Translations under genes and position numbers: made by a program
Source of the DNA: an uncultured Eubacteriales bacterium
GTDB taxonomy: Bacteria > Bacillota > Clostridia > Oscillospirales > Acutalibacteraceae
Direction of reading: 5' to 3'
Assembly (NCBI GenBank): GCA_900313475.1
Contig: OMRJ01000218.1
Location: forward strand, 1-6,008
DNA length: 6,008 nucleotides
Notes under the pieces: model-generated
Told to the model about the DNA's origin: nothing
The model's input: only the letters and a program-made list of their open reading frames with translations
Databases searched by the model: none
In this document: positions 1-6,008 of the stretch, piece after piece
Layout of the letters: every line of letters starts with the position of its first letter
How positions within the stretch are numbered: the stretch's first letter is position 1

Positions 1-269
1 ACGGCAGACGTAACGCCGTAAACAACGGAGCGCGCGGACGGATCAAGCCGCCTGGATGCCTTTGAGCCGGCAAGCTTCTTCATAAAAATATTTACAAATT
101 TGAATCCGACGAGGAGAATAATTATCGCGGCAATAAGCCGCCCGCCGTATTTAACGGCAAGGTCTTCGAGAGTGTCCGCAAGCTTTGTAAGAAATCTGTT
201 CGCCTGTTCAGCCGATTGTTCGATGCTCTGCGCCGCATCGGAAAAGGTTTTTGAAATGCTTTCTTCCAT
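1..269 (-). CDS. mscS: MscS-family small-conductance mechanosensitive channel, N-terminal part (runs off left edge)
   Basis: Not a listed complete ORF because it is cut by the window edge. Translating the minus strand from the ATG at 269 gives 89 open codons with no stop. Residues 1-40 are polar and probably helical (MEESISKTFSDAAQSIEQ...). Residues about 43-62 form one hydrophobic segment (RLIAAIIILLVGFKFVNIF), followed by a basic stretch KKLAGSKASRRLDPSARS. This order matches the start of E. coli MscS: short N-terminus, TM1 ending in a VG-containing stretch, then a basic loop with R-[KR]-[IL]-D before TM2. The family forms homoheptameric inner-membrane channels that open under membrane tension and release solutes on hypo-osmotic shock. 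The gene starts 12 bp after the stop of the upstream redox gene, with an AAGGAG site 8 nt before the ATG, so it is probably the fourth gene of that operon. The pore helix TM3 and the beta domain lie outside the window, so the family call rests on the TM1 region alone. Confidence 0.75.
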   Translation of the reverse strand, partial: MEESISKTFSDAAQSIEQSAEQANRFLTKLADTLEDLAVKYGGRLIAAIIILLVGFKFVNIFMKKLAGSKASRRLDPSARSVVYGVTSA

Positions 270-277
270 TTTGTTTT

Positions 278-284
278 CTCCTTA
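278..284 (-). promoter_or_regulatory. Ribosome binding site of mscS overlapping the stop codon of the upstream gene
   Basis: On the minus strand the bases TAAGGAG contain the TAA stop of the upstream flavoprotein and the AAGGAG site, 8 nt before the ATG at 269. The shared bases suggest translational coupling and co-transcription of the channel gene with the redox operon. Confidence 0.7.
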
Positions 285-2315
285 TTCGCCGATAAAGCGC
301 AGTGCGCCCGTTGGACAGGAATCAACGCATTTTCGGCAGTTTACACAGCCTTTAACCGCATCCGAATTGTTGAATTCTGGACGAATAACGGTATCAAAGC
401 CGCGCCCGACAAGACCCAAAAGTCCCTTACCGGTGCTTTCACATACGCGCACGCACGCATTGCACAGAATGCACTTGTTTTGATTGCGCTCTATACACAC
501 GAGGCGGCGCTCCTTAAATCCGGGGTGAAACTCACCCGTGAATTTGACGCAGTCGATGTCATATTCGTCGGCATATTTTATCAGGCGGCAGTTACCGTAT
601 TCACGGCAGCCGCAGTCGAGACAGCGTTTGGCCTCGCGCACTGCCTCCTCCGCGGAAAATCCGAGATTTATCTCTTTGAAATCCTTTCTGCGCTCCGACG
701 GCGTACGGCACGGCATAACCGCTCTCGGTTCTTTTTGCACGTCCTCAAACATTTCCGGACGCACACGGCGCTCCGAGAGAACGGGACGTTTATACGGAAT
801 TTCGATGCCGTTAAGATAGGCATCAATATATTTTGCGGCGGTGTTTGCTTCCGCAATGGCATCAATTGCGACAGACGCACCGTTGTTTGTCGTATCTCCG
901 GCGGCAAAAACGCCGTCGAGCGACGTTGCGAGCGTGCAAATATCCGCTTCTATCGTCCCCCGTTTTGTTTTCGGAAGCGCTTCAAAACCGGATGGGTCGT
1001 TTTTCTGTCCGGCGGCAATGATAATCGAATCGAGCGGAAGCAGCTCCGTTTCACCCTCGACGGGTACGGGAGCGCGGCGTCCCTTCTCATCGGGTTCGCC
1101 GAGACGCATTTTTTGAAGCACGACGCCGTTCACATGCCCGTTTTCGCCCACTATTTCGGCGGGATTCGACAGGAACCTGAACACGACGCCTTCTTCCTCC
1201 GCCTCGCTTATTTCTATGTCCTCTGCGGGCATTTCGTTACGCGTTCGCCTGTATATAACGTAAACATTTTCCGCACCGAGACGCACCGCAGTGCGGCAGG
1301 CGTCCATTGCGGTGTTGCCGCCGCCGACCACAGCGCAGCTTTTCCCGACGGCGGGTGCGTTGCCGAGCGCAGTCTCGCGCAAAAAATCAATGCCGCCGAA
1401 TACGCCGTCAAGCTCCTCGCCCTTGCAGCGCAGAGAGACGCTTTTCCATGCGCCGTTCGCAACAAGCACCGCGTCATGCTTTGCACGGATTTCGTCAAAC
1501 GGGATGTCCTTGCCTATCTCCGTGTCACCGCAAAATTCAACTCCGAGCGCAAATATCGCATCAGTCTCCGCGTCAAGCACGGCTTTGGGCAAACGGTATT
1601 CGGGGATACCGTAGCGCAGCATTCCGCCTGCTTTCGGCATTTTATCATAAATTGTCACTTTGTGTCCATACAGTGCAAGACGGTAAGCCGCGGAAAGTCC
1701 TGCGGGACCTCCGCCGATTATGCCGACCGTTTTTCCCGTCGGCGCACTTTTCATTCCGTCCGTGACGGCACCGGATTCCATCGCCCTGTCGGCGGCAAAC
1801 GCTTTCAAAAAGGCGATTGAAATCGCTTCGTCGGCGTTTTTTCTGCGGCACGCCGTTTCACACGGATGAGGACATACGCGCCCGACAGATGCGGGAAGCG
1901 GCACTTTTTCTTTGACAGTACGGGTGGCGGCAACAAAATCGCCGTCGGCAATTTCGGCGACATACCTTTGGCAGTCCGTCCCTGCGGGGCAATTAAGCGT
2001 GCAGGGTCCCTTGCAATCGGCGTCGTGGTCGCCCATAAGCAGCTCCAAGGCAAGCCTCCTTGCTTTGAGGCATTTTTCGCTGTCGGTACGGATCACCGCG
2101 TTTTCGGTCACCTTTGCCGAGCACGCGCGCAGCAGCTTCGGATATCCCTCCTGCTCGACAACGCACACGCCGCAGGCGCCGTATGGCGACAGCTCTTTAA
2201 GATAGCATAGATTCGGAATTTCAATGCCGTTCCGGGAGGCTGCATTCAGCACGGTTTCGCCTGCATACGCAGTTATTTCTTTTCCGTCTATAATCATTTT
2301 TACGGTATCTGACAT
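282..2315 (-). CDS. stnC: NuoG/GltD composite iron-sulfur flavoprotein; NADPH-binding subunit of a probable Stn-type electron-bifurcating transhydrogenase (FAD-dependent oxidoreductase)
   Basis: 677 residues from the ATG at 2315. Domains in order: a plant-type [2Fe-2S] domain as in NuoG/HydA, residues 1-80, ligands C37, C48, C51, C65; a GltD/NfnB-like module, about 97-560, with FeS cysteines C101, C105, C109 and C148, C152, C156; an FAD dinucleotide fold GGGPAG (201-206); a second nucleotide fold GGGNTA (331-336), whose GxGxxA form with YRRTR (355-359) suggests NADPH; and the closing FAD motif GVFAAGD (468-474). Then come a Cys cluster site (C565, C568, C570, C576) and a NuoG-type double [4Fe-4S] domain (C615/618/621/625 and C657/660/663/667). 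No signal peptide or membrane segment is seen, so it is cytoplasmic. In characterised Stn complexes this subunit passes electrons between the HydBC-like module and NADP(H). The gene follows the NuoF-like gene by 14 bp. I use the start at 2315, not the longer frame from 2390, because a strong RBS precedes it and the longer frame would overlap the upstream gene. The family is very secure; the Stn assignment is inference from domain order and gene content. Confidence 0.9.
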   Translation of the reverse strand: MSDTVKMIIDGKEITAYAGETVLNAASRNGIEIPNLCYLKELSPYGACGVCVVEQEGYPKLLRACSAKVTENAVIRTDSEKCLKARRLALELLMGDHDADCKGPCTLNCPAGTDCQRYVAEIADGDFVAATRTVKEKVPLPASVGRVCPHPCETACRRKNADEAISIAFLKAFAADRAMESGAVTDGMKSAPTGKTVGIIGGGPAGLSAAYRLALYGHKVTIYDKMPKAGGMLRYGIPEYRLPKAVLDAETDAIFALGVEFCGDTEIGKDIPFDEIRAKHDAVLVANGAWKSVSLRCKGEELDGVFGGIDFLRETALGNAPAVGKSCAVVGGGNTAMDACRTAVRLGAENVYVIYRRTRNEMPAEDIEISEAEEEGVVFRFLSNPAEIVGENGHVNGVVLQKMRLGEPDEKGRRAPVPVEGETELLPLDSIIIAAGQKNDPSGFEALPKTKRGTIEADICTLATSLDGVFAAGDTTNNGASVAIDAIAEANTAAKYIDAYLNGIEIPYKRPVLSERRVRPEMFEDVQKEPRAVMPCRTPSERRKDFKEINLGFSAEEAVREAKRCLDCGCREYGNCRLIKYADEYDIDCVKFTGEFHPGFKERRLVCIERNQNKCILCNACVRVCESTGKGLLGLVGRGFDTVIRPEFNNSDAVKGCVNCRKCVDSCPTGALRFIGE

Positions 2316-2322
2316 TATATTT

Positions 2323-2329
2323 CCCTCCC
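2323..2329 (-). promoter_or_regulatory. Ribosome binding site that fixes the start of the NuoG/GltD subunit
   Basis: Minus-strand GGGAGGG lies directly after the TGA stop of the NuoF-like gene (2332-2330) and 7 nt before the ATG at 2315. It supports that ATG over the in-frame ATG at 2390, which lies inside the upstream gene and would add 25 unrelated basic residues. Confidence 0.8.
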
Positions 2330-4084
2330 TCAGCACATCTCTACTGCGCCGAAACGGCATGCTTCCGCGCAGCTTCCGCATTTTATGCATTTTTCATTAT
2401 CTATGACATGTGCTTTCTTTACTTCTCCGTTTATTGCGCCTACGGGACATTTCTTCGCGCAAAGCGTGCATCCGCGGCATTTATCGGCGTTTATCGTATA
2501 GCGTCTCAACGCGGCGCACTCACCTGCGGGACAGCGTTTTTCTTTTATGTGTGCTTCATATTCGGCTCTGAAATACCGAAGCGTCGTCAAAACGGGATTG
2601 GGAGCAGTCTGTCCGAGTCCGCACAACGCGCCCGCCTTGATACCGTCGCAAAGCTCTTCAAGCTTTTCGATATCTCCGTCTTCACCCATGCCCTCTGTAA
2701 TGCGCGTGAGAATTTCGAACATTCGCGAGGTTCCGATGCGGCAGTGAACGCATTTTCCGCAGCTTTCCTTTTTTGTGAAATCAAGGAAAAACCGTGCCAT
2801 ATTTACCATGCAGGTGGATGAATCGGTAACGACCATTCCGCCCGACCCCATTATTGCGCCCGTTGCCGCAAGAGCCTTATAGTCTATCGGAGTGTCAAGC
2901 TTTTCGGCGGGAATACAGCCGCCCGACGGTCCGCCCATCTGCACGGCTTTGAATTCGCCGCCGTCACGCACACCGCCTCCTATATCAAATATCACGTCGC
3001 GAAGCGTCAGCCCCATCGGTATTTCGACAAGACCTCCGCGCTTTATTTTGCCGGTCAGAGCAAAAACCTTTGTGCCCTTTGAGCCTTCCGTGCCGAGCGA
3101 AGCAAAATTCACACCGCCTTTTTCGATGATATAGCTTACGTTTGCAAAGGTTTCAACGTTATTGATATTTGAAGGCTTATTTTTGTAGCCCGACTGTGCC
3201 GGGAACGGCGGCTTAAGCCGCGGCATCCCGCGCTTTCCCTCAAGGCTCTCTATAAGCGCCGTCTCCTCGCCGCACACAAATGCACCCGCGCCTGCCTTGA
3301 TCCTGATTCGGCAGCAAAAACCGGTGCCGAGAATGTTATCGCCGACAAAGTGCTGCGCCTCTGCGTCCGCAATGGCCTTTTTAAGGCGTTCGACCGCAAG
3401 AGGATACTCCGCACGCACATACACAAACGCATCCTTTGCGCCTATCGCATAAGCGGCTATAAGCATACCTTCAATGAGCATGTGCGGATCGCTCTCGATT
3501 ACGGCTCTGTCCATAAACGCGCCGGGGTCGCCCTCGTCGGCGTTGCATATAAGATATTTTTCGTCGCCGTCCGCGTTTCGTGCGGCGTTCCACTTGAACC
3601 ACGTCGGAAATCCCGCGCCGCCGCGCCCCGCAAGTCCCGAAATTTTGATTTCTTCAATCACTTCTTCGGGCGTCATTTCGGCAAGAACTTTTTTGAGCGC
3701 ACCGTAGCCGCCGGCTTCTTTATAGTCGGCGATGCTTTCGGGATCGATAATGCCGCAGTGACGCAGTGCGATTCGCGTCTGCTTATTCAGAAACGCGCTT
3801 TCCGCCGATGTTATTTCAAGATGTCCGACCGCAGACGGATCACCGGATACGATAAACTCTGTGATCGCATGAACATCGTCCGCCGACACTCTTACAAGTC
3901 TTTTTAACAGACGTGCGCCGTCGTAAATATCAACTATAGGTTCCGCAAAGCACATTCCGATGCAGCCTGTTATGCCGACGGCAAAGCCGTTTTCGGAAGC
4001 CGATGCCTTAAGTGCGTTATAAACGGAGTGTGCGCCCGCGGCAATTCCGCAGGAGCCTTCTCCGACAACCGCTCTGATGCTCAT
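2330..4084 (-). CDS. stnB: NuoF/HydB-like NADH-binding FMN and iron-sulfur subunit (bifurcating module)
   Basis: 584 residues, close to the usual length of HydB/HndC-type proteins and longer than complex I NuoF because of extra domains at both ends. Residues 1-85 are a thioredoxin-like [2Fe-2S]-type domain with C12, C41 and C45. Residues about 115-430 are the FMN/NADH (51-kDa) fold with the glycine-rich loop GLAGRGGAGFPTW (150-162), NADEGDPGAFMDR (181-193) and CGEETALIESLEG (271-283). SCGKCVHCRIG gives C442, C445, C448, with C488 as fourth ligand of the N3-type [4Fe-4S] cluster. The C-terminus carries two ferredoxin-type [4Fe-4S] motifs, C536/539/542/546 and C566/569/572/576, which complex I NuoF lacks and bifurcating hydrogenases have. 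Known role of the family: NADH oxidation at FMN with electron bifurcation to or from ferredoxin. The start overlaps the NuoE stop as ATGA, with AAAGGAG at 4102-4096. Letter naming follows gene order (StnAB is the HydBC-like module) and is less certain than the family; other names in use are NuoF and HndC. Confidence 0.94.
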   Translation of the reverse strand: MSIRAVVGEGSCGIAAGAHSVYNALKASASENGFAVGITGCIGMCFAEPIVDIYDGARLLKRLVRVSADDVHAITEFIVSGDPSAVGHLEITSAESAFLNKQTRIALRHCGIIDPESIADYKEAGGYGALKKVLAEMTPEEVIEEIKISGLAGRGGAGFPTWFKWNAARNADGDEKYLICNADEGDPGAFMDRAVIESDPHMLIEGMLIAAYAIGAKDAFVYVRAEYPLAVERLKKAIADAEAQHFVGDNILGTGFCCRIRIKAGAGAFVCGEETALIESLEGKRGMPRLKPPFPAQSGYKNKPSNINNVETFANVSYIIEKGGVNFASLGTEGSKGTKVFALTGKIKRGGLVEIPMGLTLRDVIFDIGGGVRDGGEFKAVQMGGPSGGCIPAEKLDTPIDYKALAATGAIMGSGGMVVTDSSTCMVNMARFFLDFTKKESCGKCVHCRIGTSRMFEILTRITEGMGEDGDIEKLEELCDGIKAGALCGLGQTAPNPVLTTLRYFRAEYEAHIKEKRCPAGECAALRRYTINADKCRGCTLCAKKCPVGAINGEVKKAHVIDNEKCIKCGSCAEACRFGAVEMC

Positions 4085-4569
4085 TTGCTCTCATGCTCCT
4101 TTATCTTTTTTATTATTTCAACGGCTGAGGCGGGAGTAAGCGAGCCGTACGTTTCCTCATCGATCATCATAACGGGGGAAAGCGAACAGCAGCCGAGACA
4201 TGCAACGGTTTTCAAAGAAAACAGTCCGTCGGCGGTCGTTTCGCCGTCCTTAATGCCAAGCTCACCGCAAACGGCTTTTTCAATTGAATCCGCGCCGTTG
4301 ACATGACAGGCGGTACCCTTACATAGCATAATGAGATGCCTGCCGACGGGTGTCAACCTGAATTGCGTATAAAAAGTCGCCACACCCATAACGTGCGCCG
4401 GTGAAACACCGAGGCGCTCGGCAACGGCATACATGACGTCGGTCGGCAGATAGCCGTAAACCTCCTGCGCACGCTGCAGAACCGTAATAAGCGAACCGCT
4501 GTCGGTGCCGAGTTCATCAATAATTCCGTCAAGAAGCGTCAGATCGCTTTTTTTGCAGTCGGAACACAT
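4081..4569 (-). CDS. stnA: NuoE/HydC-like thioredoxin-fold [2Fe-2S] subunit (NADH dehydrogenase 24-kDa family)
   Basis: 162 residues, the normal size for NuoE/HndA/HydC. An N-terminal helical part with QEVYGYLP (35-42) and the motif HVMGVATFYTQF (59-70) is followed by the thioredoxin-like domain carrying the [2Fe-2S] ligands C83, C88, C124 and C128 (C-x4-C and C-L-G-x-C). All four ligands are present. Extra cysteines are C2 and C5 at the N-terminus and C127 inside the cluster loop. In the family this small subunit docks on the NuoF-like protein and holds a [2Fe-2S] cluster next to FMN; in bifurcating complexes it belongs to the NADH/ferredoxin module. It is the first gene of the operon, overlaps the next by 4 bp, has GGGAGAGG at 4583-4576 before its ATG, and lies just downstream of a good promoter. 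The symbol is by position in a probable stnABC operon; NuoE is the safe family name. Confidence 0.93.
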   Translation of the reverse strand: MCSDCKKSDLTLLDGIIDELGTDSGSLITVLQRAQEVYGYLPTDVMYAVAERLGVSPAHVMGVATFYTQFRLTPVGRHLIMLCKGTACHVNGADSIEKAVCGELGIKDGETTADGLFSLKTVACLGCCSLSPVMMIDEETYGSLTPASAVEIIKKIKEHESK

Positions 4570-4599
4570 ATATATCCTCTCCCGAATATTTTTTTTAAA

Positions 4600-4628
4600 A
4601 TTGTATCATATATCACCGATAAAATCAA
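4600..4628 (-). promoter_or_regulatory. Probable sigma-A promoter of the transhydrogenase operon, with extended -10
   Basis: Reading the minus strand, TTGATT (4628-4623) is followed by 17 bp and then TACAAT (4605-4600), with TGA immediately before the -10 (4608-4606), which is the TGn extended -10 element. Transcription should start near 4593, inside a run of eight A (4596-4589), giving a leader of only about 24 nt before the ATG at 4569. Confidence 0.75.
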
Positions 4629-4657
4629 CACACCGTCAGCCGTCAAAAAAAGTATCA

Positions 4658-4687
4658 TTGACAATCGAACATCCAAACCGTTATAAT
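4658..4687 (+). promoter_or_regulatory. Consensus sigma-A promoter of the alpha-mannosidase gene
   Basis: A perfect TTGACA (4658-4663) and a perfect TATAAT (4682-4687) are separated by 18 bp. The expected start is near 4694, inside a run of seven A (4690-4696), so the leader would be about 18 nt and the Shine-Dalgarno site begins almost at once. A promoter this close to consensus suggests strong basal activity, possibly held down by a repressor; no clear operator palindrome is visible. Confidence 0.8.
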
Positions 4688-4711
4688 GTAAAAAAACAGA
4701 GGAGGGTTTAT

Positions 4712-6008
4712 ATGCATTTTGATATTCCTTTTTGCGACAAAAACTCCGAGCGTAAGATGCTTGCGTCAAGAGTGCGTCAGATAATCGGGCATGTCGGCGA
4801 ACGGATTTTTACGGACTCCGAAAATACCGGTGATTTTCTTTTCCGCGAGGGGCAGCACACTCCGGCGGAAATAAACGGCGGCGAATGGGTTCCTTTCGGC
4901 AAAGACGATATGTGGGGCTACCGTGAAGAATACTGCTGGTTCAAGCAGACGGTAACAGTGCCCGAACGATTTGCCGGCAAGCCGGTAGTGTATGAAATTT
5001 CACCGTATCCCGATTCGAAATGGGAAAGCCCCGCGCAGCAGTTTATGTTCTTTGTTGACGGGAAGCTTGTTCAGGGAGCGGATCCCAATCACAGTTACAT
5101 TTATCTCACACATTGCGCAAAGGGCGGCGAAGAATTTAACATCGCGCTCAACGCCTATTGCGACGATTGGGAATTCCGCGGCAGGACAGCTCTCCGCGCC
5201 GAGCTTAAGGTCAAGGACGAAGAAGTCAACGCTCTCTACTATGACCTTCTCGTTCCGTGGGAGACTGCGCATCACTACTCGCACGATGACATTGAACGCA
5301 TCGACATAATAAAGGCTCTCAACTCCGCCGTTTCGATGCTTGAATTGAACACTTGCGACGACAAGGTTTTTCATGACAGCGTAAAAGCAGCGCGCGAATA
5401 TCTCAGGGAAAATGTGTACGGCAAAGATATGGGAGTTGTGACAAGCGCGATAGGACACACGCACATCGACACCGCGTGGCTCTGGCGTCTTCGCCAGACG
5501 AGAGAAAAAGCGGCGCGAAGCTTCGGCAGCGTGGTTAATCTGATGCGCGAATACCCCGAATATAAATTCATGTCGTCGCAGGCGCAGCTCTATGACTACG
5601 TTAAACACGACTATCCGGAGCTTTATGATGAAATAAAAGAGCTTGTTAAAGAAAAGCGCTGGGAGCCGGAGGGCAGCATGTGGGTCGAAAGCGACACGAA
5701 CGTTGTTTCGGGAGAATCGCTTGTCAGGCAGTTCCTTGTCGGCAAACGCTTTTTCCGTGAGGAGTTCGGCGTTGACAACCGCATAATGTGGCTTCCGGAC
5801 GTGTTCGGTTATTCGGGCGCGCTGCCGCAGATAATAAAAAAAGCCGACATCGACTACTTCATGACCACTAAAATTTCGTGGAACGAATTTGACAAGTTCC
5901 CGTTTGACACGTTCATGTGGCGCGGGATTGACGGCACGGAGGTTCTGTCGCACTTCATTCCGACGCTCAAATGCGATGCGGAGGGCTATCAGACGACATA
6001 TAACGGAG
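4712..6008 (+). CDS. GH38 alpha-mannosidase, N-terminal 432 residues (runs off right edge)
   Basis: Open from the ATG at 4712 to the window end with no stop, so it is partial; family members are often around 1000 residues. AGAGGAGGG (4698-4706) lies 5 nt before the start. Residues 1-240 are an N-terminal region with aromatic-rich, beta-sandwich-like sequence (GEWVPFG, WFKQTVTVPERF) and a helical stretch near 195-235. The GH38 catalytic domain begins at about 243: GHTHIDTAW (248-256) supplies zinc ligands H251 and D253 by analogy with Golgi mannosidase II, and WLPDVFGYSGALPQI (360-374) contains the predicted nucleophile D363. The last zinc histidine should lie beyond the window. GH38 enzymes are retaining, zinc-dependent hydrolases of alpha-mannosides. 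No signal peptide or membrane segment is seen, so the protein is probably cytoplasmic and acts on imported manno-oligosaccharides, like MAN2C1/Ams1-type enzymes. It has its own promoter and is divergent from the redox operon, so a functional link is not implied. Confidence 0.95.
   Translation, partial: MHFDIPFCDKNSERKMLASRVRQIIGHVGERIFTDSENTGDFLFREGQHTPAEINGGEWVPFGKDDMWGYREEYCWFKQTVTVPERFAGKPVVYEISPYPDSKWESPAQQFMFFVDGKLVQGADPNHSYIYLTHCAKGGEEFNIALNAYCDDWEFRGRTALRAELKVKDEEVNALYYDLLVPWETAHHYSHDDIERIDIIKALNSAVSMLELNTCDDKVFHDSVKAAREYLRENVYGKDMGVVTSAIGHTHIDTAWLWRLRQTREKAARSFGSVVNLMREYPEYKFMSSQAQLYDYVKHDYPELYDEIKELVKEKRWEPEGSMWVESDTNVVSGESLVRQFLVGKRFFREEFGVDNRIMWLPDVFGYSGALPQIIKKADIDYFMTTKISWNEFDKFPFDTFMWRGIDGTEVLSHFIPTLKCDAEGYQTTYNG

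Noticed and set aside
708..716. MPC tripeptide in the third subunit, resembling part of the H-cluster motif MPCxxK of [FeFe] hydrogenases
   Set aside because: The rest of that motif does not fit (MPCRTPSER), and the other H-cluster motifs (TSCCP and the C-terminal MACxxGC type) are absent from the protein.
480..1820. 446-codon open frame on the plus strand
   Set aside because: It is exactly antisense to the flavoprotein gene, whose FAD, NADPH and FeS motifs are clear. The translation is rich in Phe, Arg, Cys and His with no recognisable domain, as expected for a shadow frame in biased codons.
2316..2390. 25-residue N-terminal extension of the flavoprotein from the ATG at 2390
   Set aside because: It overlaps the end of the NuoF-like gene, is not related to [2Fe-2S] domain starts, and a strong ribosome site marks the ATG at 2315.
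4585..4600. T8 run that could be taken as a rho-independent terminator tail on the plus strand
   Set aside because: No GC-rich hairpin precedes it and no plus-strand gene ends before it; it is better explained as the A-tract at the start of the minus-strand operon.
4539..4769. 76-codon open frame on the minus strand across the divergent promoter region
   Set aside because: It crosses both promoters and the starts of two well-supported genes, and its sequence is not recognisable.
5000..5953. 317-codon open frame on the minus strand
   Set aside because: Antisense to the GH38 mannosidase, which is open through the whole region and carries the catalytic motifs. The shadow protein has no recognisable family features.

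Overview
The window reads as chromosomal DNA of an anaerobic, Gram-positive-type (Clostridia-like) bacterium. The grounds are strong purine-rich Shine-Dalgarno sites before every gene, sigma-A-type promoters, and ferredoxin/NAD(P)H flavoenzymes typical of strict anaerobes. Base composition is moderate and looks even across the window, and I see no insertion sequence, tRNA, CRISPR array or prophage gene. The taxonomic reading is inference, since there is no marker gene.

Layout: a 142-bp divergent promoter region (about 4570-4711) separates two transcription units. Leftward on the minus strand runs a tight operon. It starts with a NuoE/HydC-like thioredoxin-fold [2Fe-2S] subunit (4569-4081), overlaps by ATGA into a NuoF/HydB-like FMN/NADH subunit (4084-2330), and continues after 14 bp into a large NuoG/GltD composite iron-sulfur flavoprotein (2315-282). 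After 12 bp comes the 5' end of an MscS-family mechanosensitive channel gene that runs off the left edge (269-1). Rightward on the plus strand is the first 432 codons of a GH38 alpha-mannosidase (4712 to the right edge).

Together the first three minus-strand genes match the composition of Stn-type electron-bifurcating transhydrogenase (StnABC, described from Sporomusa ovata). In that complex a HydBC-like NADH/ferredoxin bifurcating module is joined to a third subunit combining NuoG-like iron-sulfur domains with a GltD/NfnB-like NADPH module. The likely overall reaction is interconversion of NADH plus reduced ferredoxin with NADPH. No hydrogenase or formate dehydrogenase catalytic subunit is present, and the third subunit lacks a complete set of H-cluster motifs, so the complex is unlikely to be a bifurcating hydrogenase. 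The most informative detail is the third subunit's architecture: the GltD-like NADPH module sits inside what would be a continuous NuoG/HydA N-terminal iron-sulfur region.

The mannosidase is a separate carbohydrate-catabolic function sharing only the promoter region. The window is mostly explained by known families. The interest lies in the transhydrogenase assignment, its cluster-ligand details, and the back-to-back promoters that both start in A-tracts.
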